64,000 nucleotides of DNA, taken from Flabesymbios commensalis. Taxonomy: Eukaryota; Annelida; Polychaeta; Terebellida; Flabelligeridae. Shown here in pieces: positions 48,863-59,329 of the stretch. Position 1 is the first letter of the stretch. Each line of letters opens with the position of its first letter. The notes below the pieces were generated by a model. The model had not been told where the DNA came from, did not search any database, and saw only the letters and a list, made by a program, of their open reading frames with translations. The position numbers and the translations under genes were made by a program. The stretch is taken from the NCBI GenBank assembly GCA_964017125.1, contig CAXHKU010000939.1, positions 434,001 through 498,000 of the forward strand, in the 5' to 3' direction.

Positions 48863-49087
48863 CCAGTGCAGATCCAGAGGGGGGCGCATCCTGCGCGCGC
48901 CCCCTCGTTCAGGGACGACCATATTTCGGCCGAAATATATTTCGGCCGAAATATGGTTTGAATGCAAAATTTGAGGCCTTAGATTTTAAAAAAATTCCGG
49001 GGGAGCATATAGTGTGCCAGTTGTGGTGTGTATAATTTTTTGCCAAAATCGGCGCCCCAGTCTGTCAATTTCTGGATCCGCCACTGG
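48863..49087. mobile_element. TIR MITE, 225 bp, with a central perfect palindrome
   Basis: The ends CCAGTGCAGATCCAGA and TCTGGATCCGCCACTGG are inverted repeats (about 14 of 16-17 positions). ATA flanks both sides as a possible 3-bp target duplication. A perfect 38-bp palindrome lies at 48919-48956. There is no coding capacity. CAGTGGCGGATCCAG-type ends are common in animal DNA transposon derivatives; the superfamily cannot be fixed here. Confidence 0.75.
48919..48956. repeat. Perfect 38-bp palindrome inside the MITE
   Basis: Two copies of the self-complementary 14-mer ATTTCGGCCGAAAT, joined by AT and flanked by CCAT/ATGG, make a loop-free perfect palindrome. Confidence 0.9.
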
Positions 49088-49913
49088 ATAAGTGAAGTTG
49101 GTTCACGTGGGTGACGTGGCTGGAATTCAAGGTAACAAAAGACTGGCCCTATGCTGATGAAATGATGGGCCAACGTCTGAGACATTGGGTGATCATTGGA
49201 TCGATGCATATCAAGTGCAAAAGCATACCTATACTCAGCAGTGCAGAGACAATTCTTGACACTAGTACTTCAACGTTGAGGCTACGCACGACTGAGAAGT
49301 ATGACCAGTGAGGTCTCAGGTGACAGAAATATGCCCCTTTCCACGGGAGAGAGTAACGCAACCAGCCCCAAGCCCATCCGGAAAAATTGCGGAAATAGTG
49401 ATTTAATTGCGGCCACTCTGAAAATCCAAGCTGGTTGCCATAACCTGGTAAAAAAGCTATTTTTTTTATTTTGTAGATATCAGCTTCCAAAAACATAGTT
49501 TACAATTTCCAAACGAAAATATAGAGTGAACCGAGCACTCCTCTATTCACAAACACACCCCAAGTCAATAAGGCAGTACTTATATTCTGTGAAACTCAAT
49601 GAACTCGACCTCCTTTGTTTTCATCGAGCTGAAGTATGGGGGGGGGGGGGAGGGGTTCTTATATAACTTTGTTTTCACCGAGTGACGTCACTGCGTTTCA
49701 CAGAATGAAGTATGGGGTAGGGGGTGTTATATAACCTTGTTTTTACCGAGTGACGTCACTGCGTTTCACATAATTTACAATAAACGCCACAATAAAAAAC
49801 GGCACAATGTCCGAGTTGGTAGCGAGGTCACTTGAATGGTTGAGCTGCTTGTCGTTACAGTTATCACTTATCTTTTTTTCAATCTACCGTACTTTATTCT
49901 GCTCTGCAAAGCC
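49088..49913. other. Unassigned
   Basis: TGGGCCAACGTCTGAGACATTGG at 49166 (given as two parts: TGGGCCAACGTC and GAGACATTGG) may be a decayed GACGCTGGCCC-family copy. A G run lies at about 49639. AACCTTGTTTTTACCGAGTG and AACTTTGTTTTCACCGAGTG, each followed by ACGTCACTGCG, form a two-copy repeat of ~75 bp (49630-49775). No gene is supported. Confidence 0.45.
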
Positions 49914-50648
49914 AACAAGAGGTCAAATGCCACAATAATCCTACGCCCCGCTTTCGTGAATTTTTAGGATGCATTTTTCCCTGAAACACATTTTGCTTTA
50001 AAGTAATGGTCTAGCTATTAAGAACAGTTTTCCTGATATTACTCAAATTAAACATTTAGTTTTATAGTAATGGTCTAGCAATCTGGCACGGTTTGCAAAT
50101 ATTAGTCATATTAAAGTGAATAATGACCGATAGTCGGCGATTTTGAATTTGATTGGGTGCATCCTTCCATGAAGTATCACATTTTGATTTATATTAATAG
50201 TCTAGCTATATGGCACAGTTTGCCATATATTACGGATATTAAGTCAATAATAGTCGCAAGACGGTCATTTTATGGTCTAGCTATCTGACACGGCCTGCCA
50301 GATTGCAGAAATATTGCAGTAAATAATGACAGAGAAGCGGCCATTTTAAATTTTATAGAGTTGAAATTTTTCAAGTTACATCTCTACCGGAAACAAAATT
50401 GCTTTATGGTAATGGTATTTCTTTCTAGCACAATATTACATTAAATAAAGCTATTTTTGCGAGATATGTAGATGAAAAGTAGTGTAAAGGTTATAACCTC
50501 CCAAAGGCACATCAACACCCCCTAGATGATGTTTGTGTGCCATATTATAGAAATCCCACGTGGTTTTCAGAGATATGCTCTGTGAACGAAAATGTGGACA
50601 GACAGGCTTCATCAATTTGCTGCCTTCCGGCTTTGCACGGCATTATTT
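49914..50648 (+). mobile_element. Degenerate Helentron-like relic (family 3)
   Basis: It starts AACAAGAGGTCAAATGCC, which keeps the AACAAGA opening of families 1 and 2. Four or five decayed ~110-120-bp units follow, with phrases such as TAGTAATGGTCTAGC and GAATTTGATTGGGTGC like those of the family-1 array. The 3' part keeps AGAGATATGCTCTGTGAACG, similar to the family-1 tail. The end GCACGGCATTATT inverts the AATGCC near the start, but I see no clear terminal hairpin. Confidence 0.55.
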
Positions 50649-50799
50649 AAATTGAAAGGACAAATGCAAATTCGTCAAACATCAAGCCACCTTTTGCAGA
50701 GATAGTCACAATACGGTCGATGGGGCACCCCATATCTGAACAAGACATGTATATGACACTAAACTCAAAACACGTGAGCATGACGGGCAGTGAAATAAA

Positions 50800-51270
50800 A
50801 ATGATATCAGGATGGAGTATGCCAGACACTATACTAGGCCCAATCTACAGTACACTAACGCACACTTTATCAGGATGGGGTATGCTAGACACTATACTAG
50901 GCCCAATCTACAGTAAAACACTAACGCACACTAAATCAGGATGGGGTAAGCCAGACACTATACTAGGCCCAATCCACAGTAAAACACTAACGCACACTAA
51001 ATCAGGATGGGGTAAGCCAGACACTATACTAGGCCCAATCCACAGTAAAACACTAACGCACACTAAATCAGGATGGGGTAAGCCAGACACTATACTAGGC
51101 CCAATCCACAGTGAAACACTAACGCACACTAAATCAGGATGGGGTAAGCCAGACACTATACTAGGCCCAATCCACAGTGAAACACTAACGCACACTAAAT
51201 CAGGATGGGGTTTGCCAGACACTGTACTAGGCCCAATCCACAATAAACACTAAGTTAACGCACACTAAAT
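50800..51270. repeat. 66-bp minisatellite, about 7 units, open on both strands
   Basis: The unit contains ATCAGGATGGGGTAAGCCAG, ACACTATACTAGGCCCAATC and AACACTAACGCACACTAA. 66 bp is 22 codons, giving a 177-codon plus-strand and a 111-codon minus-strand frame. I treat both as by-products. Confidence 0.92.
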
Positions 51271-51320
51271 TGGGGTCTAATGCTTTTTCTCCCTCCGCTA
51301 GTGAAGATGAAGTATTGTGG

Positions 51321-51440
51321 GGTGCCTCAATGGCCGAGAGGCAGCGTTTTCGGCCTCAGACCGCCAGGGAGCGAATTTCGAATCTTGTGTTTGGAGGGCA
51401 GTATCATCTGATTCTACTCACCATCCAGGTAATAGTATGT
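51321..51440 (+). mobile_element. tRNA-Leu/Ser-like short element (SINE-like), copy 2
   Basis: GGTGCCTCAATGGCCGAGAG has an A-box layout of leucine/serine type. GGCCTCAGACCGCCAGGG and the B-box-like AATTTCGAATCTTG follow, then GGGCAGTATCATCTGATTC. It aligns along its length with the minus-strand copy at 16215-16336. Confidence 0.62.
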
Positions 51441-51573
51441 GTGGTGTAACGTATCAGTTTGCTACACAATTTGGGAATAAATGCTACATGTTGGTGTAGC
51501 AGTTTTTGGCATGGGGAATAGTTATATTGGCCCACTTTAATTTATATGTGCACAAAAGTGACATAAAACCTCA

Positions 51574-51748
51574 TTAATTAATTAATTAATTAATTAATTA
51601 ATTAATTAATTAATTAATTAATTCATTCATTCATTCATTATTTTTCTGCAACACATTCATTCATTCATTCATTCATTCATTCATTATTTTTCTGCAACAC
51701 ATTCATTCATTCATTCATTCATTCATTCATTCATTCATTCATTCATTC
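51574..51748. repeat. (TTAA)n and (ATTC)n microsatellites
   Basis: TTAA repeats (51574-51622) turn into ATTC repeats, interrupted twice by ATTTTTCTGCAACAC. Confidence 0.95.
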
Positions 51749-52327
51749 ACACAGGCATTCCTTGTGTACACACAAAGTAGCTGCTAATAGTGTACACTTT
51801 GTAGATCGACAGCAACCTCGATCGCTATCGACTGATTCATAATGTTAGCTACACGGAGAGGGATCTAAATGATGCCATGAAAATGGTCCGTGTCGCCGGA
51901 CCTGATCGATTTCTGAGATTCTATGACCTGGTGTTTGATTACTGTTGGGCCACCGTCTACGACGCTGGCCCAACATTAAACTAACACTGGGTTAAACCAC
52001 TAGGTTCTGTCACACACACGGTCAGTTCCGAGAATTTGTGATGAAAAAAGATTCAGGAACTTTGTTCGCTCAGAGTCACTCACAGACATCGCACCCGTGG
52101 CATTGAACCACGCTGGCGATCAAGCATGTCTTTTGCTGGCACACCAAGTGGCAATCCTCACAGCTATAATATTGTATTGTGGCCGAACGTTTGGAAACGT
52201 TTGATCAACGCCAACGCTGGCTAAGCGTAGCGGCCACGTTTGACACACGTTCAGTGTCGATATGAGCACTAATCATCCATAAACATGATAATATATCAGG
52301 CAGTCAAACCAAAATAGATGAACATAC
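51749..52327. other. Unassigned, with a GACGCTGGCCC palindrome
   Basis: GTTGGGCCACCGTCTACGAC, then GCTGGCCCAACATTAAACTA at 51943-51985, is the best-preserved copy of that palindrome family. A partial copy (CAACGCCAACGCTGGCTAAG) is at about 52206. If the minus-strand exons listed nearby are real, this is downstream intron or flank. Confidence 0.5.
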
Positions 52328-52539
52328 CTGTGGGACGTGAGACAGTGGGAGTGAGAGCTTATCACACACAAACACAATTGCCGCACTCCAGCAAATGGCT
52401 TGGAATGGCATGTATGCACTTTGTCTTGTGGATGTAGGTCTACATAATTGATACTGAGAGCAGGCAAATTTGTCGTGTAACCGCTACAGTGAGCAGGTGC
52501 AGGCTCATCAAAATGACACAGGGCCACATCTATGTGCTG
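52328..52539 (-). CDS. Candidate host exon B (unrecognised Cys-rich protein)
   Basis: On the minus strand an acceptor-like GATGTTAGGCAG precedes, and TCCCACAG followed by GTATGT is a strong donor. The 212-nt exon is open in one frame: QHIDVALCHFDEPAPAHCSG, then SINYVDLHPQDKVHTCHSKP, ending CVISSHSHCLTSH. It begins at a codon boundary, matching the end phase of exon A, and ends after two bases of a codon. It is rich in Cys and His, perhaps an extracellular or metal-binding segment (inference). Several AG acceptors lie close together (exon start 52536, 52539 or 52543). I do not recognise the protein. Confidence 0.45.
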
Positions 52540-53054
52540 CTGCCTAACATCACACAATAATGCAAATAGGTTCCACAATATAGAATTTCAAGTCAGCAAT
52601 TAGTTACTACTGTTTGTCTTGGCAGAACATATAAGGCACTGTGAAGTGATGTCCCTTTAGCCATACAATCAAAGTATGTCACACCGGTCTGTCCATGTGT
52701 TGACTTTGGTGAATTTGATAAAATCATATAGTACAGTAACATGTACATGTATTTTAACCAGCCACGAATGATAACATGTGATGACGTCAAGAATTAGCTC
52801 CGCCCCCACTTTTGCATTTGGAAAAATCAATCCCAGCGGATTGAAAAGGGCGACCGATCAATCCAATTTTTAAAAATACATTTAAAATAGAATGAAGGAG
52901 GACTTTGTGCAGGGTATGTCAGGGGAGAACTTAGGGCCTTTAAATTGTTAACTCGATAGAATTTGTAGGACGTTATATAATCAGTGCACAATATAAACGA
53001 GAAACGAGTAGGCCTATAAAATTGATCACATTGAAATTGGAATGACATACTTAC
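52540..53054 (-). other. Candidate intron between exons A and B
   Basis: It begins GTAAGTATG and ends TTAGGCAG on the minus strand. It holds half a ~65-bp palindrome (TTAGTTACTACTGTTTGTCT at 52601). No other feature is seen. Confidence 0.35.
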
Positions 53055-53173
53055 TGGCATGATTCCATTCAAACAATGAATGGTGATATCAGCCGGAATA
53101 GGGATGCTATCATACATCATGCCCGCATTGTATTTAAAACCTCTCTTGTGTTCATATTCTATCAATACAAAAA
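53055..53173 (-). CDS. Candidate host exon A (unrecognised protein)
   Basis: On the minus strand a pyrimidine-rich TATTTTTACTTTTTACAG precedes and ATGCCA followed by GTAAGT is a consensus donor. The 119-nt exon (two bases, then 39 codons) reads FVLIEYEHKRGFKYNAGMM, then YDSIPIPADITIHCLNGIMP, ending at a codon boundary. An alternative is that the frame starts at the ATG at 53198 (MLLFLLFTVFVLIEYEHKR), where the same pyrimidine tract would encode a hydrophobic signal peptide. Both readings use the same frame. No family recognised. Confidence 0.5.
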
Positions 53174-53248
53174 CTGTAAAAAGTAAAAATAATAACATGC
53201 TGTTATAAAATGCTGGTACAACAAATCTTTTTTTTTAATATTGAAAAC

Positions 53249-53366
53249 TCGAGGAGTTGTAAGTCTCTGGGAATGGACGAAGTGTGTCAGAGCACCATGA
53301 ACATCATTAAATGGCATATATAGATCCTGCAAATGCCGAATCGATTCAGAACAACAATCAAAGCTC
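53249..53366 (-). CDS. Possible coding segment C, upstream of exon A
   Basis: The minus-strand frame reads SFDCCSESIRHLQDLYMPFN, then DVHGALTHFVHSQRLTTPR, after an acceptor-like TTTCTAAG. The composition looks protein-like, but I find no good donor, and no phase that joins it to exon A without a weak site. It may be a pseudogene piece or unrelated. Confidence 0.25.
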
Positions 53367-53399
53367 CTTAGAAAGTCACAGCATTAATCCTCAATATAC

Positions 53400-54000
53400 A
53401 ATGATCAGTGTGCAAACATTCGAAATGATTCGAAATGATTCGGGAGAAATAGTTTTTCGTTCAAACTAAAATAGCACACAGAAATTATTTGTGACCCATA
53501 TGCACTTAATCAGTTGTATTGCGCATTTTGTCGAAGTGCAGAAATGCCAAAACATTTCAGTTTTTGATCATTGAATCAATTGATCAATAATTTGGTTATA
53601 TATATGTAAAAATCAAAAAAATCATTAAAATAAGTAAAAAATTGTAGTTTATTTAGTTCTATTAAAAATATTTTTAATGATAACAATAATTAACAAGGCC
53701 CGTCGGAGCCTCTAATCGTTTAAAATAGAAAATCATTTGAAAACTAATTTTCTAAACTTTTCAAAACTATACCTTTTAAAAATTTGACTCTATTATATCC
53801 TATCTATCATGACCATTCATTTCAAACTAGCCATGTTTCCAGATATTACGCATATTAAGGTCAATTATGAACGCAAGCCATTTTGAATTTGATCGAGTGA
53901 AAAAGATTCAGGGTGCATCCTTCCATGAAGTTCAATTCAACTCAATTCAGTTTATTTAGTGCACAAGATGCAATATTAATAACAGTTTGATAACATATAC
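53400..54000. other. Unassigned AT-rich sequence with a family-3-like fragment
   Basis: Positions 53825-53935 match the family-3 relic at 49914 (CATATTAAGGTCAATTATGA, CAAGCCATTTTGAATTTGAT and GGTGCATCCTTCCATGAAG). The last 70 bases before the gap are TTCAATTCAACTCAATTCAG plus AT-rich sequence, like the end of a LINE or SINE. Confidence 0.5.
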
Positions 54001-54200
54001 NNNNNNNNNNNNNNNNNNNNNNNNNNNNNNNNNNNNNNNNNNNNNNNNNNNNNNNNNNNNNNNNNNNNNNNNNNNNNNNNNNNNNNNNNNNNNNNNNNNN
54101 NNNNNNNNNNNNNNNNNNNNNNNNNNNNNNNNNNNNNNNNNNNNNNNNNNNNNNNNNNNNNNNNNNNNNNNNNNNNNNNNNNNNNNNNNNNNNNNNNNNN
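54001..54200. other. Assembly gap, 200 N
   Basis: Exactly 200 N. The round number indicates a placeholder of unknown real length. The two minus/plus ORFs that cross it are meaningless. Confidence 0.99.
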
Positions 54201-54816
54201 GTCAAATCAACTTTTTCTTCTTGGGTGGCTACCGAGGATTCACATTGTTACGAACTTTGGCAAAATAATGGTTACTTTTTTTTTTAATTTTCTCCGAAAG
54301 TAAAAGGTTTCTGCCTCTAAAAAGTATTCTTATCATTTTAACTGGTTTTTGGGCTCAGTAGGTGATTTCGAAGACGATGTATATAAATAAAAAAATGTTT
54401 ATTCTAAAAAACTTTATACACATATTTGTCATATTTTCGAATTAAAGAGTTTGAATGGTATGCTTAAATACAAAGGTAAAATGGTTTTTTACTACTCCTC
54501 TTGATAAAATTTGGCGGCCATTTTGAAAATAATCTGTAGCTCTAGATCAAATAATATTGTCCTAAAGTATTTCAGAGTAAAGCTATATTAGATCCAGATT
54601 GTTTTTGATTTTTAATTGAGTACTTTCTGATCATAATAATGTTGATTGACTGGTAAAATTGCCAATTTAAGGGTGAATTTGGCGGCCATTTTGAAAATAC
54701 TCTAGCTCTAGTGCACACACATGAAAGCCGACAACCGGTCGGGGTTTCATTATAAGAGGTCTGAGAATAGATCTAGCAAGGTTTTAGTTATGCACGGAAA
54801 AGTCGACACGAAAACC
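54201..54816. repeat. Decayed repeat with GGCGGCCATTTTGAA units
   Basis: TTTGGCGGCCATTTTGAAAA occurs at about 54513 and 54668 (~155 bp apart), each followed by a CTCTAG-rich segment. This is probably another old array of the Helentron-like kind. Confidence 0.5.
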
Positions 54817-55380
54817 TTAAATAAACTCTTCTCTGATTCCTGGCCAACTGACTACCAGTCTCAGATTGTATTTACGTGAGTGGCGTTCCAGGTCATTGAC
54901 TTTCTCTTGTACCGATCTAAATGTTGTTGCCTTTTTCTCATACGCTTCCTGTAATTTCACCTGCTCCGTCTTCACCTTCGTCACATCTCCCTGTACAATT
55001 TTGATCGATTCACTGTGCTCATTGAACCTTATCTCAAACCTTTCTTCCAAATGATTTAATTGTTTTTCCATTTCTGTCATTTTTGTATCGAATTTTCTTC
55101 CTAATTTATCCTGTTTATCACCTAATTGTTTAATAATTGTTTGTTGTTGTTTCACACTTAATCTCAGATCTTTCAGAGTTTCGCTGATACTTTCACTTTC
55201 AGAGTCAGTATCGGAATCTTATTCTTCTTCACTGGACTGTATACTTTCGTGTTTACTTACTTTCGCCATCTTGGCTGCCGGGCTTTTTGCACTGTTACTG
55301 CTATCCGATATTCTATTTTTCCTTTTGGCCAAGGCTCTTGCTTCTGCTTGTTTCTTCTTCTTCTCCTCTTTACGTCCCAT
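54817..55380 (-). pseudogene. LINE ORF1 coiled-coil protein, one in-frame stop
   Basis: From ATG at 55380 the frame reads MGRKEEKKKKQAEARALAK, a Ser-rich acidic stretch with SIQSSEEE, then a TAA at 55219-55221. It continues in the same frame with SDTDSESESISETLKDLRLS and a heptad-rich coiled coil (QLNHLEERFEIRFNEHSESI; VKLQEAYEKKATTFRSVQEK). It ends in KVNDLERHSRKYNLRL, the junction motif that precedes the RNA-binding domain in L1/CR1-type ORF1 proteins. That domain is missing. Confidence 0.72.
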
Positions 55381-55560
55381 GTTTAAGATATACATCGTAT
55401 ACGTATCGTGTTAACTTTCCTTTATATATTATTTTTCCGTCTTTAAAGCTCTGCTACATTTCTGTGCGATCACTAACGACGCCATCTTGAAGCCAACCCA
55501 AAACGTTTCCTATCTCGCATCCTGAGTCTCGCCATGGACCGTCATTGGTCCAACGCAGCG
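54817..55560 (-). mobile_element. LINE 5' fragment (5' UTR plus ORF1)
   Basis: The minus strand carries about 180 bp of leader, then an ORF1 from 55380. The sequence stops inside ORF1; no endonuclease or RT follows. Keeping the 5' rather than the 3' end is unusual for LINE copies, which are normally 5'-truncated. The 3' remainder was probably deleted. Confidence 0.65.
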
Positions 55561-55850
55561 TTAGGTGGCTCGACCCGGACCACTTCTTTGATCAAATAGC
55601 CATGAGTCGACAGGACTACTCGTGATATTTCTTAGCATTAGAAGGGCAAGAGCCATTGTCTTGTTTGATAAGATGGTGTCACGGTCGCTGTACACTGAGT
55701 GTAGGATCGACACCCTCTAGTCCCCATGTGTCCCATCATCATGTAGAAATGAACAATTCATTATTTATAAATCCCCTCATTTCTTTCATCGCCTTGAACT
55801 GTGAATGGCTATCGTACCAAAAGTGGACGGAATGTATACGAATAAAATAG
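55561..55850. other. Unassigned
   Basis: No supported feature. Confidence 0.35.
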
Positions 55851-56547
55851 ACAATGTAACACATCAAATGGAATCTAAATACCCAAGTGTAACACATCAA
55901 ATGGAATCTAAATAGCCAAGTGGAACACATCAAATGGAATCTAAATTGCTAAGTGTAACACATCAAATGGAACCTAAATAACCAAGTGTAACACATCAAA
56001 TGGAACCTAAATAGTCAAGTGAAGTAGTAGTAGTAGTAGTAAACTATTGCTTTACGTCACTTCTCGGCACAAAAGGTCTTTGAAGTGACATTGTAATACG
56101 ATAAAAACGTTGTAGTTAATTGATGAGATGAAATGATGTACAGATGATGATGTGAGGGTGAGGGTGGTGGTGATAGGGCATGGTGGGTTATTGAGCCAAG
56201 TGTAACACATCAAATGGGAATCTAAATACCCAAGGGTAACACATCAAATGGAATCTAAATAGTCAAGTGAAACACATCAAATGGAATTTAAATAGACAAG
56301 TGTAACATATCAAATAGAATCTAAATAGTAAAGTGAAACACATCAAATGGAATCTAAATAGACAGGTGTAACACATTAAATGGAATCTAAATAGTCAAGT
56401 GAAACACATCAAATTGAATCTAAATAGTCAAGTGAAACACATCAAATAGAATCTAAATAGTCAAGTGAAACACATCAAGTCGGATCAAAATAGACAAATC
56501 TTAACACATCAAATGGATCTAAACACCCAAGTGTAATACATCAAATG
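55851..56547. repeat. 33-bp minisatellite, about 16 units, interrupted by a retroelement
   Basis: The unit is ACACATCAAATGGAATCTAA plus ATAGTCAAGTGTA. Positions 56024-56193 are an inserted element. The array ends where a LINE begins. Confidence 0.93.
56024..56193 (-). mobile_element. (ACT)n-tailed retroelement within the 33-bp array
   Basis: On the minus strand it ends CAATAGTTTACTACTACTAC. Its 170 bp match the 3' part of the 673-bp copy at 63224. CAAGTG flanks both sides, but this is also part of the array unit, so the target duplication is ambiguous. Confidence 0.75.
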
Positions 56548-56551
56548 GAAA

Positions 56552-57634
56552 AAGCGTGCGTCAGAAGATGAAATTGAAAAGCTTATTTTGAGCTCATCGT
56601 CAAAATCATGTGATCTGAATCCCATTCCTACAAGCGTGTTGAAAAAGTGTCTTGACATATTAATAACTCTCATCCCTGACATAATTAACATTTCAATGGA
56701 CACTAGAACATTTTCTCAAAATTTCAAAGAAGCTTATGTAAGACCACTACTAAAAAAAACATTTCTTCCCAAAAACGAGCTGAAAAATTACAGGCCTGTA
56801 TCCAACTTAAGTTTCATTTCCAAAATCTTAGAAAAGATAGTAGCCAATGGGCTGCACGCTCATATAAAAAATAACCATCTATCTAATCCATTACAATCGG
56901 CCTACAGGAAACATCATTCTACAGAATCGTCTCTACTGAAAGTACATAACGATATCATTATTAGTATGGACAAGGGTGAAGTTACGGCTCTAATCTTGCT
57001 TGACTTGTCGGCCGCTTTCGGCACCATTGACCAAGCTACATTAACAGATAGACTTTCTGATTGGTATGGAATATCTGGCCAGGCTCAAATTTGGTTTTCT
57101 ACTTATTTGCAAAATAGGCACCAGTCCGTAAAAATTACAGACACTTTTTCAGATAAAGTCACACTCTCATATGAGGTTCCACAGGGCTCTGTGCTAGGAC
57201 CAGTGCTTTTTACTTTATACACTACACCACTCGGCGCTATTATCTCTAGTTTTGACATAAACCACCATCTTTATGCCGATGATACTCAAATTTACATGTC
57301 TCTATCAGTTTCAAACGCTAAGGAATCTCTTGAGATGCTGCAACATTGTTTAATGGGTGTGTCGGCCTGGATGACAGGATCTAAGCTGAAGCTTAATCCT
57401 AGCAAAACAGAATTTCTTCTTATTGGGATCAAACTTCGGCGAGAAAAAATCTTGAATAATTTCCCATGCTTACTTCTAGGTCAAGACACAAATCCATCTA
57501 CATCAGCTAAAAATCTAGGTGTACTATTCGACAGTAGCCTGATTTTCCGAAAACACATATCCCAAACATGTAGGGCATGCTTCTATCATATCCGTGACCT
57601 GCGTCGAATTCGAAAAAGTGGCACTCGTCAGTAG
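56552..57634 (+). pseudogene. LINE reverse transcriptase, catalytic domain
   Basis: Motifs in order: KNYRPVSNLSFISKILEKIV (motif 1/2), QSAYRKHHSTESSLLKVHND, motif A LLDLSAAFGTID, WFSTYLQNRHQSV, PQGSVLGPVLFTLY (motif B), HHLYADDTQIYMSL (motif C), LKLNPSKTEFLLIG and AKNLGVLFDSS. The catalytic Asp of motif A (normally AFDT) is Gly, GGC at 57020-57022. The catalytic YADD is intact. The frame runs out at RRIRK, where a short deletion shifts into the next segment. Earlier codons continue upstream of the first TTG at 56588. Confidence 0.88.
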
Positions 57635-58088
57635 TAAGTTAGATTATTGTAACTCACTTTTTCACAATATGCCAGAAAAGGATATCGCTAGATTACAAAG
57701 CGTTCAAAACTGCCTTGTAAGAGTGGTAACTAACGCCCAACGATTTAGTCGTTCCGTTCCAATTCTAAAACGATTACATTGGCTTCCTGTCAAGTTTCGC
57801 ATTCATTTTAAAATATGCGCAATAACTTTCCGAACCCTAAAAGAAAACCAACCTGCATATCTGGCTGATTTACTTGTTCGGCCGAAATGCTCAAAATATC
57901 TACGCTCCACTAGTTCGAATAGATTTGTTGTTCCCCGTATAAAGACTAAGACTGGGTCAAGAGCTTTCTCTATATCTGATCCAGCCTTATGGAACGCCCT
58001 GCCTGTGCCAATACGTAATGCCAAAACAATCTTAACATTCCGGAAATTACTTAAATCTCACCTATTTGACCTGGCTTTTCCACCCTAG
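57606..58088 (+). pseudogene. LINE ORF2 C-terminal region
   Basis: VALVSSKLDYCNSLFHNMP and LQSVQNCLVRVV are followed by LKRLHWLPVKFRIHFKICAI, FVVPRIKTKTGSRAFSIS and ALWNALPVPIRN, ending HLFDLAFPP with a proper stop. About 14 residues usually present between RRIR and VALVSSK are lost, and the frame changes. Confidence 0.88.
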
Positions 58089-58210
58089 TCCCTCAGCAGC
58101 CCGGCTCCCTGTTGACGAACCTGCTTTGGCCTCGATTATGACACATGATCACACTAAGGATTTGTGCGCCTCTGAGCTCGGTTCGCTGAGGATATAGGCG
58201 CTATAGAAGT

Positions 58211-58331
<121 letters not shown>

Positions 58332-59329
58332 CCGATTCTGCTAAATATCATTAATTTAGAACATACCATACTACTGTAATATACTTTAATTTCGCGAGTA
58401 TGAATTTTCGCGCAAAACCGATTTTTGGCTAGTTCGCGGTTTTTTAAATTCGCAGGAAAATATTTTTTGAAGTTGATTTTTTGGGCCTTGGGACATTAAA
58501 TTGTTATCTCACCGTAACGACTGCCGTCACCCTTCCCGACTAGTAATCACCTATGACGCAACATCGTAGGTTTTCATAACGGTATGATCACCAATTAGCT
58601 GGAGGGGGATGACCGACCATTGAGGATAATCCCCTTGACACAGCACGGCTCATTATCCCTATCAATCCAACAGGTTATCATTTTATTAATTATTATCCTG
58701 CTGCTGATTTGCTACATGTATCGTTTCAGTGACATTATGTCTATATTTTTTTGGCTTTATTTTTTTTTCAAGCTCATCGTATCTGTTCGATTGTGGGAAT
58801 GTTAAAATAAACTATATGTGCACATATTTGTGAAAACGGACTATTCAACAATGGTTAGAAAATGACAAAGTGAATCCTACAGATTGGGGAAGGGAGCTTA
58901 AGAGCGGCACGCATCACCCGATCGGTACAGATCGGCCAGTGGCACCAGAAAGTGTTTTGAAGATCATTTCATGTGGTTGTAAAGTAGGTTATAAGTCGTA
59001 AGGCAGGCTTGTTTTGTTCAGCAATTTGCTCAGCATGCACTTAAAAAACATGTGGTAATATCAGGCTGAGGCAGACGATGACCAGTAAAACCTTTATCGA
59101 CCGGGTAATATGATCATTTGATCTTGTGAAATAAATCTTTCTTTATTTTCTAGACATATACATGTTTTTGCATTCAGTCCAGTAAAGCAAATGCTATATT
59201 TTCTGGCTTTTATTGGATAGCATTTGAACATTGGTTTATAGCATATCATTTTTAGCTATCACAGAATTTAAATGAATGTCACTTCGTGACCATGTTCCTT
59301 TATCACAAAAAATGTGAACGAAAACTCTT
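58332..59329. other. Unassigned
   Basis: TTTCGCGAGTATGAATTTTC at about 58392 resembles a common dispersed sequence but has no boundaries here. No exon is supported. Confidence 0.35.

Noticed and set aside
53942-54268. ORFs crossing the N run
   Set aside because: They are made of undetermined bases in an assembly gap.
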